Part shown: one piece after another, positions 1 to 13,900 of the stretch
Numbering within the stretch: the stretch's first letter is position 1
Layout: every line of letters starts with the position of its first letter
NCBI GenBank assembly: GCA_903882965.1
Contig: CAIRZD010000134.1
Location: 1 to 41,363 of the forward strand
Direction of reading: 5' to 3'
DNA: 41,363 bases
DNA from: an uncultured Bacteroidota bacterium
GTDB lineage: Bacteria > Bacteroidota > Bacteroidia > Chitinophagales > Chitinophagaceae
The notes under the pieces: model-generated
Told to the model about the DNA's origin: nothing
Databases searched by the model: none
The model's input: the letters and a program-made list of their open reading frames with translations, nothing else
Position numbers and translations under genes: made by a program

Positions 1-3000
1 ATTGCTGTATTACCGCTGTTCCAGGTACCACCGCTTGCTGTATCGCTCAGTGTGATCGTTGATCCGATACATACTGCCGTGTTATAAAGTATTGCTCCCG
101 GTGTTTCTTTTACGGTTACTACCGTTGCTACTCCACAACCTAATCCTGTTATATAACTGATCGTTGCTGTGCCTGCAGTAGCACCGCCGGTAACGATACC
201 GTTAGTGCCTATTGTTGCTGCTCCTGTGCTGCTCCATACACCACCTGTTGTTGCGTCGGATAATGACGTTGTTGATCCTGAACATACACTCACTACGCCA
301 TTGATCGGTGTTGGTGATGCATTGGATGTTGCCGTAGTTGTTGCATAACAACCGCCATATGTATAGGTGATCGTTGCTGTTCCTACGCCGTTACCTGTAA
401 TAACACCGGTTGAACCAACCACACCTACAATACCGGTGCTGGTGCTCCAGGTACCACCTGATGGTGAATCAGTAAGTGTTGAGCTGCTACCCTGGCACAC
501 TACCGTTGTTCCGGTAATTACTGATGGCGATGCGTTGACACTGATCACTGTTGTTGCCACACAGCCTGATGGTGCCGTGTAACTGATCGTGGTAACGCCT
601 GCCCCTGCTCCTGAAACAACGCCGTTAGTGCCTATTGTTGCTGCTGATGTATTGGTGCTGAACCAGGTACCGCCTGTTGCTGCATCTGTCAGTGTTATTG
701 TTGCTGATGAACATAAAGTGGTTGCTCCTGTGATGGCCGGTGCCGCACTGATGGTTACAACAGTGGTGCTTATACAGCCCGAGCTACCTGCAACGGAATA
801 AGAGATCGTTGATGTACCTGCGGTCAATCCTGTTAATGAACCACTTGATGAACCTATTGTTGCTACCGATGTATTACTGCTGCTCCATATACCCGCACCT
901 GATGCATCTGCCAGTGCGGTTGGTACGCCTGTACAGATCGGACTGCCCGCTCCTGTGATAGATGCCAGTGCCGGTGATACAGATACTACTGTTGTTGTAG
1001 TGCAACCTGATGATACCTTGTAAGTAATAGTAACTGAGCCCTGTGCAACTCCGGTTACTGCACCTGCGTTGTTGGCAGTAGCTATTAATGTATTGCTGCT
1101 GGTATATGATACCGCGCCAGAAGTTGTATCAGAAAGTATAGTTATACCACCTATACATACTGTTCCTACACCAGTGATTGGCGACGGATTGGCATGAACT
1201 GTATTTGAATAAGTTGCAGAGCAGCCGTCAGGCAGTGTATAACTGATCGTAGCAACACCTGCACTTATACCGGTAACATTTGCTGAACCAGCTAAGGTGA
1301 TATTCGACCCACTGTAGCTCCATGAACCACCTATAGTAGCATCACTTAATGATATTGTCGAACCTATACATTCAGAGGCTGAGCCTTGTATCGGTAAAGG
1401 ATTGGCATTGATCGTAACCGTACTCGTTGTCATACAAGTGCTGGATGCTGTATATGTGATATTAACAGTCCCTGTGGCAGATCCTATAGTAACAATACCA
1501 GTTGATATCCCTACAGTTGCCATCGCGATGTTACTGCTGGTCCATGTACCAAAGCCTGTATCAGAGAGGGCAAGGGTAGAACCAGCGCAACCAGACAAGC
1601 TACCGGATATAGTTTCCGGAGTAGCATAAACATTAACTACTGCAGAAGTAGTGCAACCAGAACCAACTGAGTATATTATAGTGGCTGAACCTGTACTAAC
1701 ACCTGTAATAAGGCCACTTGTAGAACCTACTGAAACTGTTGCACTTGTGCTACTCCATATACCACCTGACGGTATATCACTTAAGCTAGTAGACAACCCT
1801 ATACATACTGATGTATTACCCATGATCGCAGATGGCAACTCTACAGCGTTAATTGCAGTAGTAGTATAACAACCGTCAGCTAAAGTATAAGTGATCACAG
1901 AAGTACCATTCGCATCTGTTGCACCAGTAACATCGCCTGAGCCATCTACAGTTACATTACCATTGCTGCTGCTCCATGTACCACCGGCAGAAGTATCAGC
2001 CAGAGTAACCGTAGTAAGGTCACATACTGATGATGGGCCGCTGATTGCACCAGGGGTTTCATTAATATTAATAACTACAGCTGTTGTACAGCCCGTGCCC
2101 GTTGAGTAAACACTAGTAGCCGTACCTGCCGAAGTACCGGTAACAACCCCATTCGTTCCTACAGAAGCAGAGCCTGATGCGCTCCATGAGCCACCTGATG
2201 TAGCATCAGTCAGTGAAATTGAAGAACCTGAACACACAGCTGATGGACCTGCAATTGCAACCGGCAATGCATTAATTGTTACGATTGCAGTGGTCAAACA
2301 GCCTGTTGGCAAAATATAGCTGATCGTAGAAATACCTGCAGATAAACCAGTAACATCCCCTGAAGCATCTATTGCTACATTGCTGTTACTACTGCTCCAT
2401 GAACCTCCACTTTGATCTGCTGTTATGGTTATTGAACCACCTGTGCATATCGGGCTATTGCCTGAAAGCACTGCGGTTGGATTAACATTTATTACAAAAT
2501 TACTTAAGCAACCGGCAGGCGTGCTGTATTCGATAAATGCACTGCCAGTAGAAAGACCGGTAACAATACCTGAACTTGAACCTATTGAAACTGAGCCTTC
2601 TACGCTCCATGTACCACCAGCTACTGCATTATGCAATGTAGTAGTAGCGCCTAAGCATATAGATGATGCGCCTGTGACAGCAGCCACCGGATAAACAGTT
2701 ACTACCTGTGTAGCAGAACAACCCGCTACACCCGTCTCTGTATAAGTGATGGTAGCAGTACCACCTGCAACACCGGTAACATCACCTTCACCATCTACAG
2801 TGGCTACGGATGAATTGCTGGTAGTCCAGTTTCCGGTACCAGTTAAATCTGATAGCATGATATTATCAGTACCTGCGCACTCACTAAGCAAATCATAAAA
2901 AGCTATGATACTTCCGCTTAAAGATGGTGCTACTGTAACTGCCGTAGTAGCTATACAACCTGATGACACTTTATAAGTAATGGTAACAGAACCTGCGGCT

Positions 3001-6000
3001 ATACCTGTTACATAACCTGCATTATTAGCAGTAGCTACCAATGTATTGCTGCTGGCATAAGATACTTCTCCTGAAGTGCTATCCATCAAACCGGTACTAC
3101 CACCTACACATACGGTTGTTAGCCCTGTAATTGGCGCAGGAAGAGCAAGTACTGTATTAGGATAAGTTATGTAACAACCTGATGACAGCATATAAGTAAT
3201 TGTAGAAGAACCTATAGCAACCCCTGTCAGGTCTCCTGAACCATCTAATAACACATTGCCATTACTGCTGATCCATGTACCACCTGTAATTGCATCAGAT
3301 AATGTCACGGTAGAACCAAGACACACTGAAGTTGCACCCTGTATTGGCAATGGATTAGCATTTACAGTCAATACTGCAGTAATAGAACATCCTGCGCCAG
3401 CTGTATAAGTAATCGTTGTTGTACCTGCTGATGAACCTGCAGTTACAATACCGCTACCGCTACCAACTGTAGCTACACCCGGAGCACTACTGGTCCATGA
3501 ACCGCTACCATCATCACCCAAGGTATCCACGGCTCCTGCACATATTGACAATGAGCCGGTAATAGCTGATGGTGCGGGGTTAATAGTAATTGTCAAGCTA
3601 CGGCTACAGCCTGATGACAAGGTATAGATAACTACTGCAGTACCGGGAATTGAAGTTTGAACTAATCCCGTTGTATCAATTGTAATTACACCAGGAGTTG
3701 AAGTACTCCATGTACCACCGATGCTCGCATCAGTTAATGCAAGTGTGTTACCTGCACATACTGTAGACCCACCGGAAATTGGTTGTATTGAATTTACCGT
3801 AACTGTTGTTGTTGCAAAACAGCTTGCTGCAGTTGCATATGTTATATTGGTAGTGCCTACGGACATACCTGTAAGCAAGCCAGTAGCTGCTCCGATAGTA
3901 GCAGTTGCTGTATTGCTGCTGTTCCATGTACCACCACTCACTGCATCGCTAAGCGTTTCAGATGAGCCTGCACATATAGAGAATGTACCACTGATAGCAG
4001 AAGGCGTTGCAGCTACAGTTACTGCTCTTGTTGCCATACAACCCGTAGAAAGTGAATAAGTAATATTAGCAACCCCTACAGATGTACCCGTGACACTACC
4101 CGAGCCATTTACAGAAGCATTCACATCTACACTCCATGAACCGCCAACTGTAACATCACTCAAAGTAATCATAGAACCGCTACATACATTGCTTCCCCCT
4201 GTTATTGCTGCAGGATTAGCATTTACGGTCACTGATTGAGTCGCTTTACAACCTGAAGAAAGAACGTATGATATTGTTGCATTGCCTGCACCAACACCCG
4301 TTACTGACCCTGTAGAGCTTACTGAAGCAATTGATGCGTTGCTGCTACTCCATGCGCCTCCACCAGGCAGATCCGAGTAGGTTGATGATGTGCCAATACA
4401 AAGTGATGAAGTACCAAATATTAATGGCGACTGGTTAACAGTAACCACTAGGACATCAAAACAACCTGTTGCGGTAGTGTAAGATATTGTTGATGTACCA
4501 CCTGCAACACCCGTTACAATACCAGTAGAACCAACAGAAGCTAAAGTTGAACTTAAGTTGCTCCATGTACCACCAGCCGTAGCATCGCTCAATGTAATAG
4601 TTGAGCCACTACATACAGTTGTTGTACCCAAAATTGGAGAGTTGGCGTTCACTGTCACTGTTGCGGTAGATTTACAACCGGTGGATTCAAGATAAGTGAT
4701 CGTAGCAGTTCCTGCTGCAACCCCGGTTACGATGCCAGATGTTGAACCTACTGATCCATGAGCTGCATTGCTGCTGCTCCATGCGCCACCTGAAGTTGCA
4801 TCGGTTAACAAGGTTGTTGATCCAACACAAACACTTAGTGTGCCAAGTATCGGAGTGATCGGGTTAACATTTACCGTCACAATGTTCATACAACCAGTTG
4901 TTGTTATTTTATAGGTCACTGCAGTTGAACCTGCACTCAAACCACTAACTATACCAGTAGAACCGACGGTTGCTATGGTTGGGTTAGTGCTGGACCATGT
5001 ACCTCCAGTGGTAGCATCGCTCAGTGTTGTTGTTGCATTCTGACATACTGTTGTTGCACCACTGATATTTGCGATCGGATTAACTGTTATTATTGTTGTA
5101 GCAGTACATCCTGTAGATGCCGTATAGGTAACTGTAGCTGTACCTGCAGCCACACCCGTAACTATACCAGTTGAAGAGCCAACTGTTGCCTTAGTCACTG
5201 CATTGCTGCTCCATGTACCTATACTAGTAGCATCGCTCAGTGTTATTGTAGCGCCTACACATACAGGCGAGTTGCCAAGTACAGGTGTGACCGGGTTTAC
5301 AGTCATGTCATATGTCCGTTTACAACCTGTAGAAAGTGTATATGCAATAGTGTCTGCACCGGGAGCAATACCTGTAACTATACGAGTAGTAGAGCCGATA
5401 GTAGAAATAGATGTATTAGAACTACTCCATACGCCTCCAGTTGTAACATCACTTAATGTGGTTGTCAACCCTATACATACAGTGCTACTACCTGTGATAA
5501 TTGCCGGTAAAGAGTTTATAGTTGCTATAGTTGCAACATAACATCCACCGGGCTGTGTATAAGTAACAACCGTTGTACCTGCGGTAAGGCCACTAAGAAT
5601 GCCTGAACTATTTATTGAAGCATTGGTATTGCTGTTGCTCCATGTTCCTCCGATTGAGGCATCAGTTAAGCTAGTTACAGAACCGGCACATACTGCTTTC
5701 GTACCAAGTATTGCTGTCGGAGCCGGATATACTGTTACAATTATTGTTGAATTACAACCGGTAAATAAAATATAACTGATTGTTGCAGTACCACCGGATA
5801 CACCAGTAATAATGCCTGTTGAAGAACCCGCTGTAGCAATACCTGTAGCATTGCTACTCCAAGTGCCACCAGTTGGCGAATCACTAAGTGATGTAGCAGT
5901 ACCACCGGCACAAACAATAGTGTTTCCGGAGATTGCTGCAGGCTGTACATTAACGGTTACTATCCTTGTTGAATAACAACCGGCTGGCAATGTATATGTG

Positions 6001-7930
6001 ATAACTGAAGTACCTACTGTTTCGCCCGTAATGTCACCAGAACCATCTAATCCAACATTGCTGTTTGATGCGCTCCATGAACCACCTGATATACCATCAG
6101 TCAATGTAATCATAGACCCGTTACAAACAGCAGCTGTACCAAATATAGCTGTTGGTGAAGGATTAACTGTAACAACAGTGCTTGAAGTACAACCTGTAGA
6201 TAATGTATAATTAATAGTAGTAGTACCGGCTATTGAACCAGACAGTATACCATTTGAAGAACCAATAGTAGCAACGCTCAAGAAGCTGCTTGTCCATGAA
6301 CCACCTGAAGGAGCATCACTAAGTGTAATAGTAGCACCGGCACAAACTGTGCCCGAACCAGTGATAGCAACAGGCTGAGCGTTAACGGTTACAATCCTCG
6401 TTGAATAGCAACCGGCAGGCAATGTATACGTAATAACTGAAGTACCTACTGTTTCGCCAGTAATGTCACCAGAGCCATCTAAGGCAACATTGCTGTTTGA
6501 TGCGCTCCATGAACCACCTGATATACCATCAGTCAATGTAATCATAGAACCGTTACAAACAGCAGCTGTACCAAATATAGCTGTTGGTGAAGGGTTAACT
6601 GTAACAACAGTGCTAGAAGTACAACCTGTAGATAATGTATAATTAATAGTAGTAGTACCGGCTATTGAACCAGACAGCATACCATTTGAAGAACCAATAG
6701 TAGCAACACTTAAGAAGCTGCTTGTCCATGAACCGCCTGAAGGAACATCTGTTAATGTAATTGTTGCGCCCTGGCAAACCGTGCCCGACCCTGATATTAC
6801 ACCTGGTTGCGCATTAACAGTTACGATCGTAGTTGTATAACAACCAGCGGGCAATGTATATGTAATAACTGAAGTACCTACTACTTCGCCAGTAATATCT
6901 CCAGAACCATCTAAGCCAACATTGCTATTTGATGCGCTCCATGAACCACCGGAAATATCATCCGCTAATGTTGTCATTGAACCAAGACAAACAGCTGTTG
7001 TACCTGTGATTGCATCAGGTGAAGGATTAACTGTAACAACAGTGCTTGAAGTACAGCCCGTAGATAATGTGTAATTAATAGTAGTAGTGCCTGCTATTGA
7101 ACCAGACAGTATACCATTTGCAGAACCAATAGTAGCAACACTTAAGAAGCTGCTTGTCCATGAACCACCTGAAGGAGCATCTGTTAATGTAATTGTTGCA
7201 CCTTGGCAAACTGCGCCCGACCCTGATATTACATCGGGCTGTGGGTTAACAGTTACTATCGCAGTCGTATAACAACCGGCAGGTAATGCATATGTAATAA
7301 CTGAAGTACCTACTATTTCGCCAGTAACGTCACCAGAACCATCTAAACCAACATTGCTGTTTGATGCGCTCCAAGATCCACCTGAAATATCATCCGCTAA
7401 TGTAGTCATCGAACCAAGACAAACAGCGGCTGCACCTGTGATTGCATCAGGTGAAGGGTTAACTGTAACGGTTGTTACTGCATAATTAGTGCAACCATAT
7501 ATGTTCGTTAAAGTGTAAGTAATTGATGCAGTACCAGCAGTGATACCGGTAACATTACCAGAGCCGTCTACTGAAGCAAATGAACTTGTAGCACTCCATA
7601 TGCCACCGGAAGCATCATCATTAAGACGAGAAGATGCACCAACACATACGGTTTTAACACCATTAACCGGAGGAACACCAGGTAGCGGGTTAACTGTAAT
7701 TGTAGAAGTAGTATAATTAGAGCAACCATAAGTATTGGTTACACTATATGTGATCGTAGCAGTACCCGCTGCTGCACCATTTACAAGCCCTGTAGATGTA
7801 ACAGAAGCTGTAGAAGGTTTACTGCTCGTCCATGATGAAGAACTGCCCGATGTAAGATCACTTAAATTGATCGATGAGTTAAGGCATACTTGATTAGCAC
7901 CCAAAATACCTGTAATAGAAGGTGTTGGGT
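1..7930 (-). repeat. Array of about 37 Big2-like Ig domains, 216-bp period
   Basis: Units of about 72 aa follow the pattern (I/V)xGxxxVCxG, then TLxD, GGxWSSSN, (V/I)GSxGxVTG, AGTxxITYxLxxGC and TxVVTVNP. I count about 37 units from residue 3886 to the left edge, with the last one cut off. The pattern matches bacterial Ig-like group 2 (Big_2) domains, which act as spacers in surface proteins. Nearly every unit has two cysteines, one near its start (VCxG) and one near its end (GC), and one central Trp. A few units deviate, such as one near 2850-2950 with a longer entry loop. Confidence 0.85.
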
Positions 7931-10900
7931 TAACAGTAACTGTAGCAGTAGAGGTAGTAGCACACGCACCGCTTGAAGATGTAACAGTATATGTAGTTAC
8001 TGAAGCTGTAGGCGTTACTGCATATACAGTGTCAGTTGCACTACCAGAGTATGGATTAGTGGCACCTGAATCCATGTACAATCCTGTAACCGGAGACCAT
8101 GTAACATCAGCAGATGGAACTGTATAATATACTGTCAGTGTCCATGAGCTGATCTTGGTAACACCGCTGGTATAAGTATCGTCACCAACCAAGGTCCATA
8201 AACCGTTTGGCGTTGCATACAAATCAGACCACCTATTTGTATTTGAAAGATAAGCGGGAGTGCCAACACCAGAAGCCAGGTCAGCAGCATAAGTAGCTGA
8301 AACCGAGAAAACAATAGATGATGACATTGAAGTAACACCTTCCGAACTGAGGATAGTGTTAATAAAGTTTGGAGCACCTGTACCACCTTCCGCATTAACC
8401 AGATTAATAATGCTTGCGTCCGGTGCACTGAGGTTAAAGTTAAGATCAGTGTACTCAGGGCTACCGCTAAATTTTGCAGCGCTAAATGTAACCTTCATGT
8501 CTGTAACGATAGCATTAGCCGGGATACCTGTTATAGTCATAGTATCCAAGCCCGGAACTCCAGGAGCACCGCCGCTAACATTTGCAGTAACTGTTTGTGT
8601 GAAAGTAGCTACCTGTACAATATCCCCACCAGAAGTAGTTAACAAAGCAGCCGGGCCACCGGTACAAACACTTGCAGTAGATGGGAAAACAGATATTGGT
8701 AATGGCGTAGCACTTACAACTACATTTACAGTTGCGCTGTTACTACAAGTCCCGTTATTATAAGTATAGCTTATTGTTGCAGAACCCGGAGCAACGCCGG
8801 CTACGGTATGCGAAGTACCTATTGAAGCAATGGCAGAATTGCTGCTGCTCCATGCACCACCTGATGTAGCGTCGCTCAATACAGATGTAGGCGAAGTACC
8901 AAGATAAGAACCACCAGCGAAGCATAGGTTGGTGTTTCCTGTTATTGATGCAACAGCAGGTAAAGAATTGACAGAAACGGTCGTTGTGCTATAACCAGAA
9001 CATACGCCGCTTGTTAAAATATAAGAAATAGTAGCAGAACCACCAGACACACCGGTAACAATACCAGTAGATGAGCCGACAGTAGCTACAGATGGATTGC
9101 TTGAAGACCAAACACCGCTTATAGTTATATCACTTAATTGCGATGTAGCATTAGCACACATTGTAATAGTACCTGAGATAGGCGACACAAGCAATGTAGT
9201 GCTTACATTAACAGCAACATTATTACTGCTGGCACACGCACCATTTGATGCAGTAGCTGTAAATGTAGCCGTGCTTGCAGGCAATGCATATACCGTATCT
9301 GTAACTGTACCAGTATAAGTGGTGCTGCCGGTAGTAGTAAATAAGTTACTTAACGGAGACCATGTAATATTAGCCGGCACATTATATGTAAGCGTTACAG
9401 CATAAGAAGTAAGTGTACCATTAGCTGCACTTGTGTAAGCATTTTCAGCTATCAGGCTCCAAGTACCATTTCCAGTGCTTAACAGGTTGCTGAAATTGGT
9501 AACGTTAGATAAATAGCCTGTTGGACCAACACCAGAAGCTGCAACGGGAGCAAATGTACCTGTATATGGTACAGCGCCTGCAGTAGCAGAGATAGATGCA
9601 GTTCCTGTAGAACTAAACACTGTATTTGTAAATGAAGTAGGGCTACCCGTAGAATATGCAGAATTTAGGTTAACAAGATTCAATATATTACCATTAGGTG
9701 CTTTTACATTGAATAAGAAATCACTTAAATATGCACCTGCTGTGAAATTCAGCGTTACAGCAGCGCCTGTTACTACTGCACCTGCAGGTATACCGCTTAC
9801 AGAAACCGGTATCACATGAGCCAAACCTGAAGTATTAACTGTATCACTTACAGCACCTGTAGTGTTAGTAAGTGCAATTGGATAATATGCGCTTGCTGTT
9901 AAAATAACTGGGGTTGTGCTGCTTGGGCAAAGGCTTTGTGCAGTTGGGAACATAGTAACTACACCCGGCTGAGCTGATACTGTTACATTAGCAGTGGCCG
10001 TATTGCTACAGGTACCATTGCTGTAAGTATATGATATCACCGCATTCCCTGCAGATATACGGGTTACTGAACCTGTGGAACCAACTGTAGCTACAGTTGA
10101 ATTATTACTGCTCCATGTACCTGGAGTTGTCACATCACTTAATGATGTAGTAGGTGACGTCAAACATATATTTGTATTACCGGTTATGTTAGCAACTGTA
10201 GGCAGTGCATTAACCGTAATTGTTTGGGTAATATAACCGGTACAGCCACCAGTAGAACTCAAAGTATAAGTGATGGTAGAAGTTCCTGCTGCAAGGCCGG
10301 TAACATTACCTGATCCATCAACTGAAGCATTTGTATTACTAGTGCTCCATGTCCCACCAGGGGTAGGATCAGATAAAGAAGTAACTAGACCAGCACAAAC
10401 CGTAGGTGTACCTGTTATTGCAGGAACAATAAGCGTTGGATTTCTTGTAGCAACTACATTCTGGCTGGTAGTACATGCACCATTTGAAGCAGTAGCTGTA
10501 AATGTATATGTACCATCGGACGATGGGAATGCATATACTGTATCAGTAGCAGCACCTGCATAAGCAGTACCACCCGTATTTCTAAATAAGCCAGAAACAG
10601 GAGACCAAGTAACAGACACAGGCACTGTATAGTTTACGATCATATTAAATGCCTTGATCGTAGAGCCTAAATTACTAAATGTGCTGGTATTATAACCGAT
10701 CAACGTCCATGTACCGTTGGTAGAACTAGCGGTAGTGTATAAACTATTCCAGCTTGTAGCTGTAGCAGTATAACTTGGGATCGCTGTTCCTGATGCCAGG
10801 CTAGCACCATAGGTACCGATGAAAGGAGATATACCTGAAGATATAGCCGGAGTAGTAACAGAAGAACTTAATGTTGTATTTCTGTATGCTCCTACAGTTG

Positions 10901-13900
10901 GCCCTGATGTATTAGTGATCAGGTTTATGATCTGGCCATTAGGCGACTGCAAGTTAAATACGTAATCTTTCATATAAGAAGACGTATCTACTAAATTGAC
11001 AGAGATGTCTGTGATCGTAGCGTTTGAAGGCACACCGGCAACAACAACCGAAGATGTACCCACTTCTGAAGGTGTGCTAAGATCAACAGCAATAGTTCCA
11101 GAACCTGCTGTAGCCGGACCGGAAACTGCACCACCGCTAGCAACCAATGGCACTGAAGGGCCGTTTGAGCAAATCGAAGAAATTGAAGGTGTAATAGTAA
11201 TAGCACCCGGAGTGCCGGCTACATTTACAGTGGTTGTTGTGTTATTGGTACAACCGTTACCATCTGTGTAAGTATAAGTAACAACCGGGCTACCAATATT
11301 GGAACCAGCTGCTGTAACAATACCCGAAGATGAACCAATTGTAGCAATTGTAGTACCATTTATACTCCATGTACCACCGGTTGACGCGTCAGTAAGTGTT
11401 GTAGAAGGTGAACTGGAGATACAAATGTTAGTATTTCCTGTGATGGCCGAAACGGTTGGTAATGGATTAACGGTAACAGTTTTTGTAGAATAACCGGTGC
11501 AACCAGACGTGTTCAATGTATAAGTGATGGTTGTAGTACCTGCAGATAATCCGGTTAAAATACCACCTGTAGAAACTGTGCCAACTGACATATTACTACT
11601 AGACCATGCACCGCCTGTAGCAGAATCAGCAAATGCAAGTGTAGCATTTCCTACACACTCGCTATTAGATGAAGAAGTAATAGAAGGTACATATAACGTA
11701 GAACTGTAATCAGCCTGTAAACTTGTTGAAGCTACACATGATCCATTAGCCGCAGTAACTGTGTAAGTCTGGCTGGCATTATCCAGCGCGTAAACACTGG
11801 TTGTAGTGGTGCCTGTATAAGCAGTTCCGCTTGTATTAGTATATAAGCCAGTAGACGGAGACCATGTAACAGGGTTATTTGGTGTTTCGTAAGTGATGGT
11901 AAGTATCCAGCCATGAAGCGTATCAAGGCCTGCACCACCTGAATAAGTAGCACCACTTATAAGTGTCCATGTACCGTTTGGCGTACCATATAAGCTTGAC
12001 CAGTTGTTTACGTTTGATCTGTTTGCGGGCGTAAAGTCAAGACTGGTAGTTGCGGGAACCCCAGCGGCTCCAACAGCCAGATTTGCAATATAGTTAACAC
12101 CTGTAACATAAGGCGTACCACCACCTGTACCAGGATTAGCAGTTGTTCCATCAGCGCCCCATGTAATGTAGGAGAAGCTGCCGTTTGCCGCGACACTGCT
12201 ACCCTGCCCATTGGTAAGGCTGATAATATTTCCATTAGGTGCTTTAAGGTTAAAGCCATAGTTATATTGTTTAGAATTACCTGAACCTGTACCTTTTGAA
12301 TTCACAGTAACTCTCATGTTTGTTATAACTGCATTTGCCGGAAGGCTAACAGTGATATTACTTGTAGCCTGTGTAGTATAAGCAAGTGCAGCTGTGATAA
12401 GACCAGTAGAATCAACTGCGGTAAGACCTTTAAGCGTATCAAGTTCTGTTACCAGCTGAGCTGTGCTGGATGGGCAGAAACTAACCAGAGATGTAGAAAG
12501 CACCGGAGCAGAAGGTGTTGGGTTAACAGTAACAGTAGATGAAGTAGTATAAGTACCGCAGCTATTTGTAAGTGTATAAGTGATGGTAGCCGAACCTGCT
12601 GTACCAGCTGTTACAATACCTGTAGAAGAACCTACAGTTGCATTAGCGGGATAACTGCTTGTCCATATACCACCTGTGTTAGCGTCAGTTAATGCAGATG
12701 TACCACCTAAACATAAAGAACTATTTCCTGTTATAGTACCTGCTGATGTTGGGATAATACTGATAACAGCACTACCTGTAGCAACTTGAGAGCAACTATA
12801 TTGCGAAAATACGGTCCCGGTATAAGTGACACCGACTGTAGGATTAACGGTATAACTACCAACCCCTGAAGCATTCAAATTGATATTTATAGCACCCGGA
12901 TTCAGTGTAAAAGTGCCGTTATTGGCATTAGTGCTTGTAATAGAAATAATTGTAGCAGCACCACTACATACAGATGCTGTACCTGTAATAGTAGCAGTTG
13001 GTATTGGCTGCGCAATAGATGTTGACGTGCCATTCATATTAGCAGTACAACCAGTAACTGTATTAGTACCTACAGCAGAGTAAGTGCCCGCAAGCTCAGG
13101 ACCAAAAGAGATTGAAGAACCTGTACCAGCAACAGCACTGCCTGAAATTGAAGCACCATTATATAACTGGTAAGATACCCCTGCATCAGAACCTGTAAGA
13201 CCCATAGCAACACCTGAACCGCCAGAGCAATAATTACCACCACCGGTCATTGTATATGCTGTAGGAGCCGTGCTGGCAGTTACAGTTACTGTATTAGTAT
13301 TAGCTGTTGCACCTGAGAACAAGCAGCCAACAACGCAATAATAATAATTAGTACTTGTCGAAACTACCGTAGCTGTATAAGCAGCATTAGTAGCACCACT
13401 TATAGGAGCATAAGCTGAACCGTTAGAATATTGCCACTGATAAGTAAGAATTCCGGCAGAAGTACCTGATATGCTAAGATTTGTAGTACCTGTTCCGCAT
13501 ACACTTGTTGATGAAGCAGTTGCAGTGCCGGGTGTAGGTGTACCGGTACAATCAGCTGCACCAGCAACATAAACACCGGAATATGAAGATCCTGAAATAC
13601 CTGCAGATGTTGTAGAATTGGCAGGCAATGGAGATACGCCAGATGTTAAGTTAGTAATTGATGGCATTGTAGCCCATGAGCTGGTATATTCCCTCATTGA
13701 ATAGCTTGCATTACTTCCACCTGTCATGTCGATAGAGTTGTAATTCAAACCAACATTAACTGTTGTAGATGAAGCAGAAGTGCCATTATCAGTAATGGTC
13801 CAGTACCTGTTCACTAAATTTGATGGATTAAGATAAGCAGTAGCTAAGTTAGTATAAGCACCGCTGTTAGAAGAAACCTGAACACCACCGCCTGTAACTG

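Noticed and set aside
1-7930. Possible CRISPR array or integron-like repeats
   Set aside because: The regular 216-bp spacing is coding: codon register is maintained and the conserved parts are protein motifs, not short direct repeats with unique spacers.
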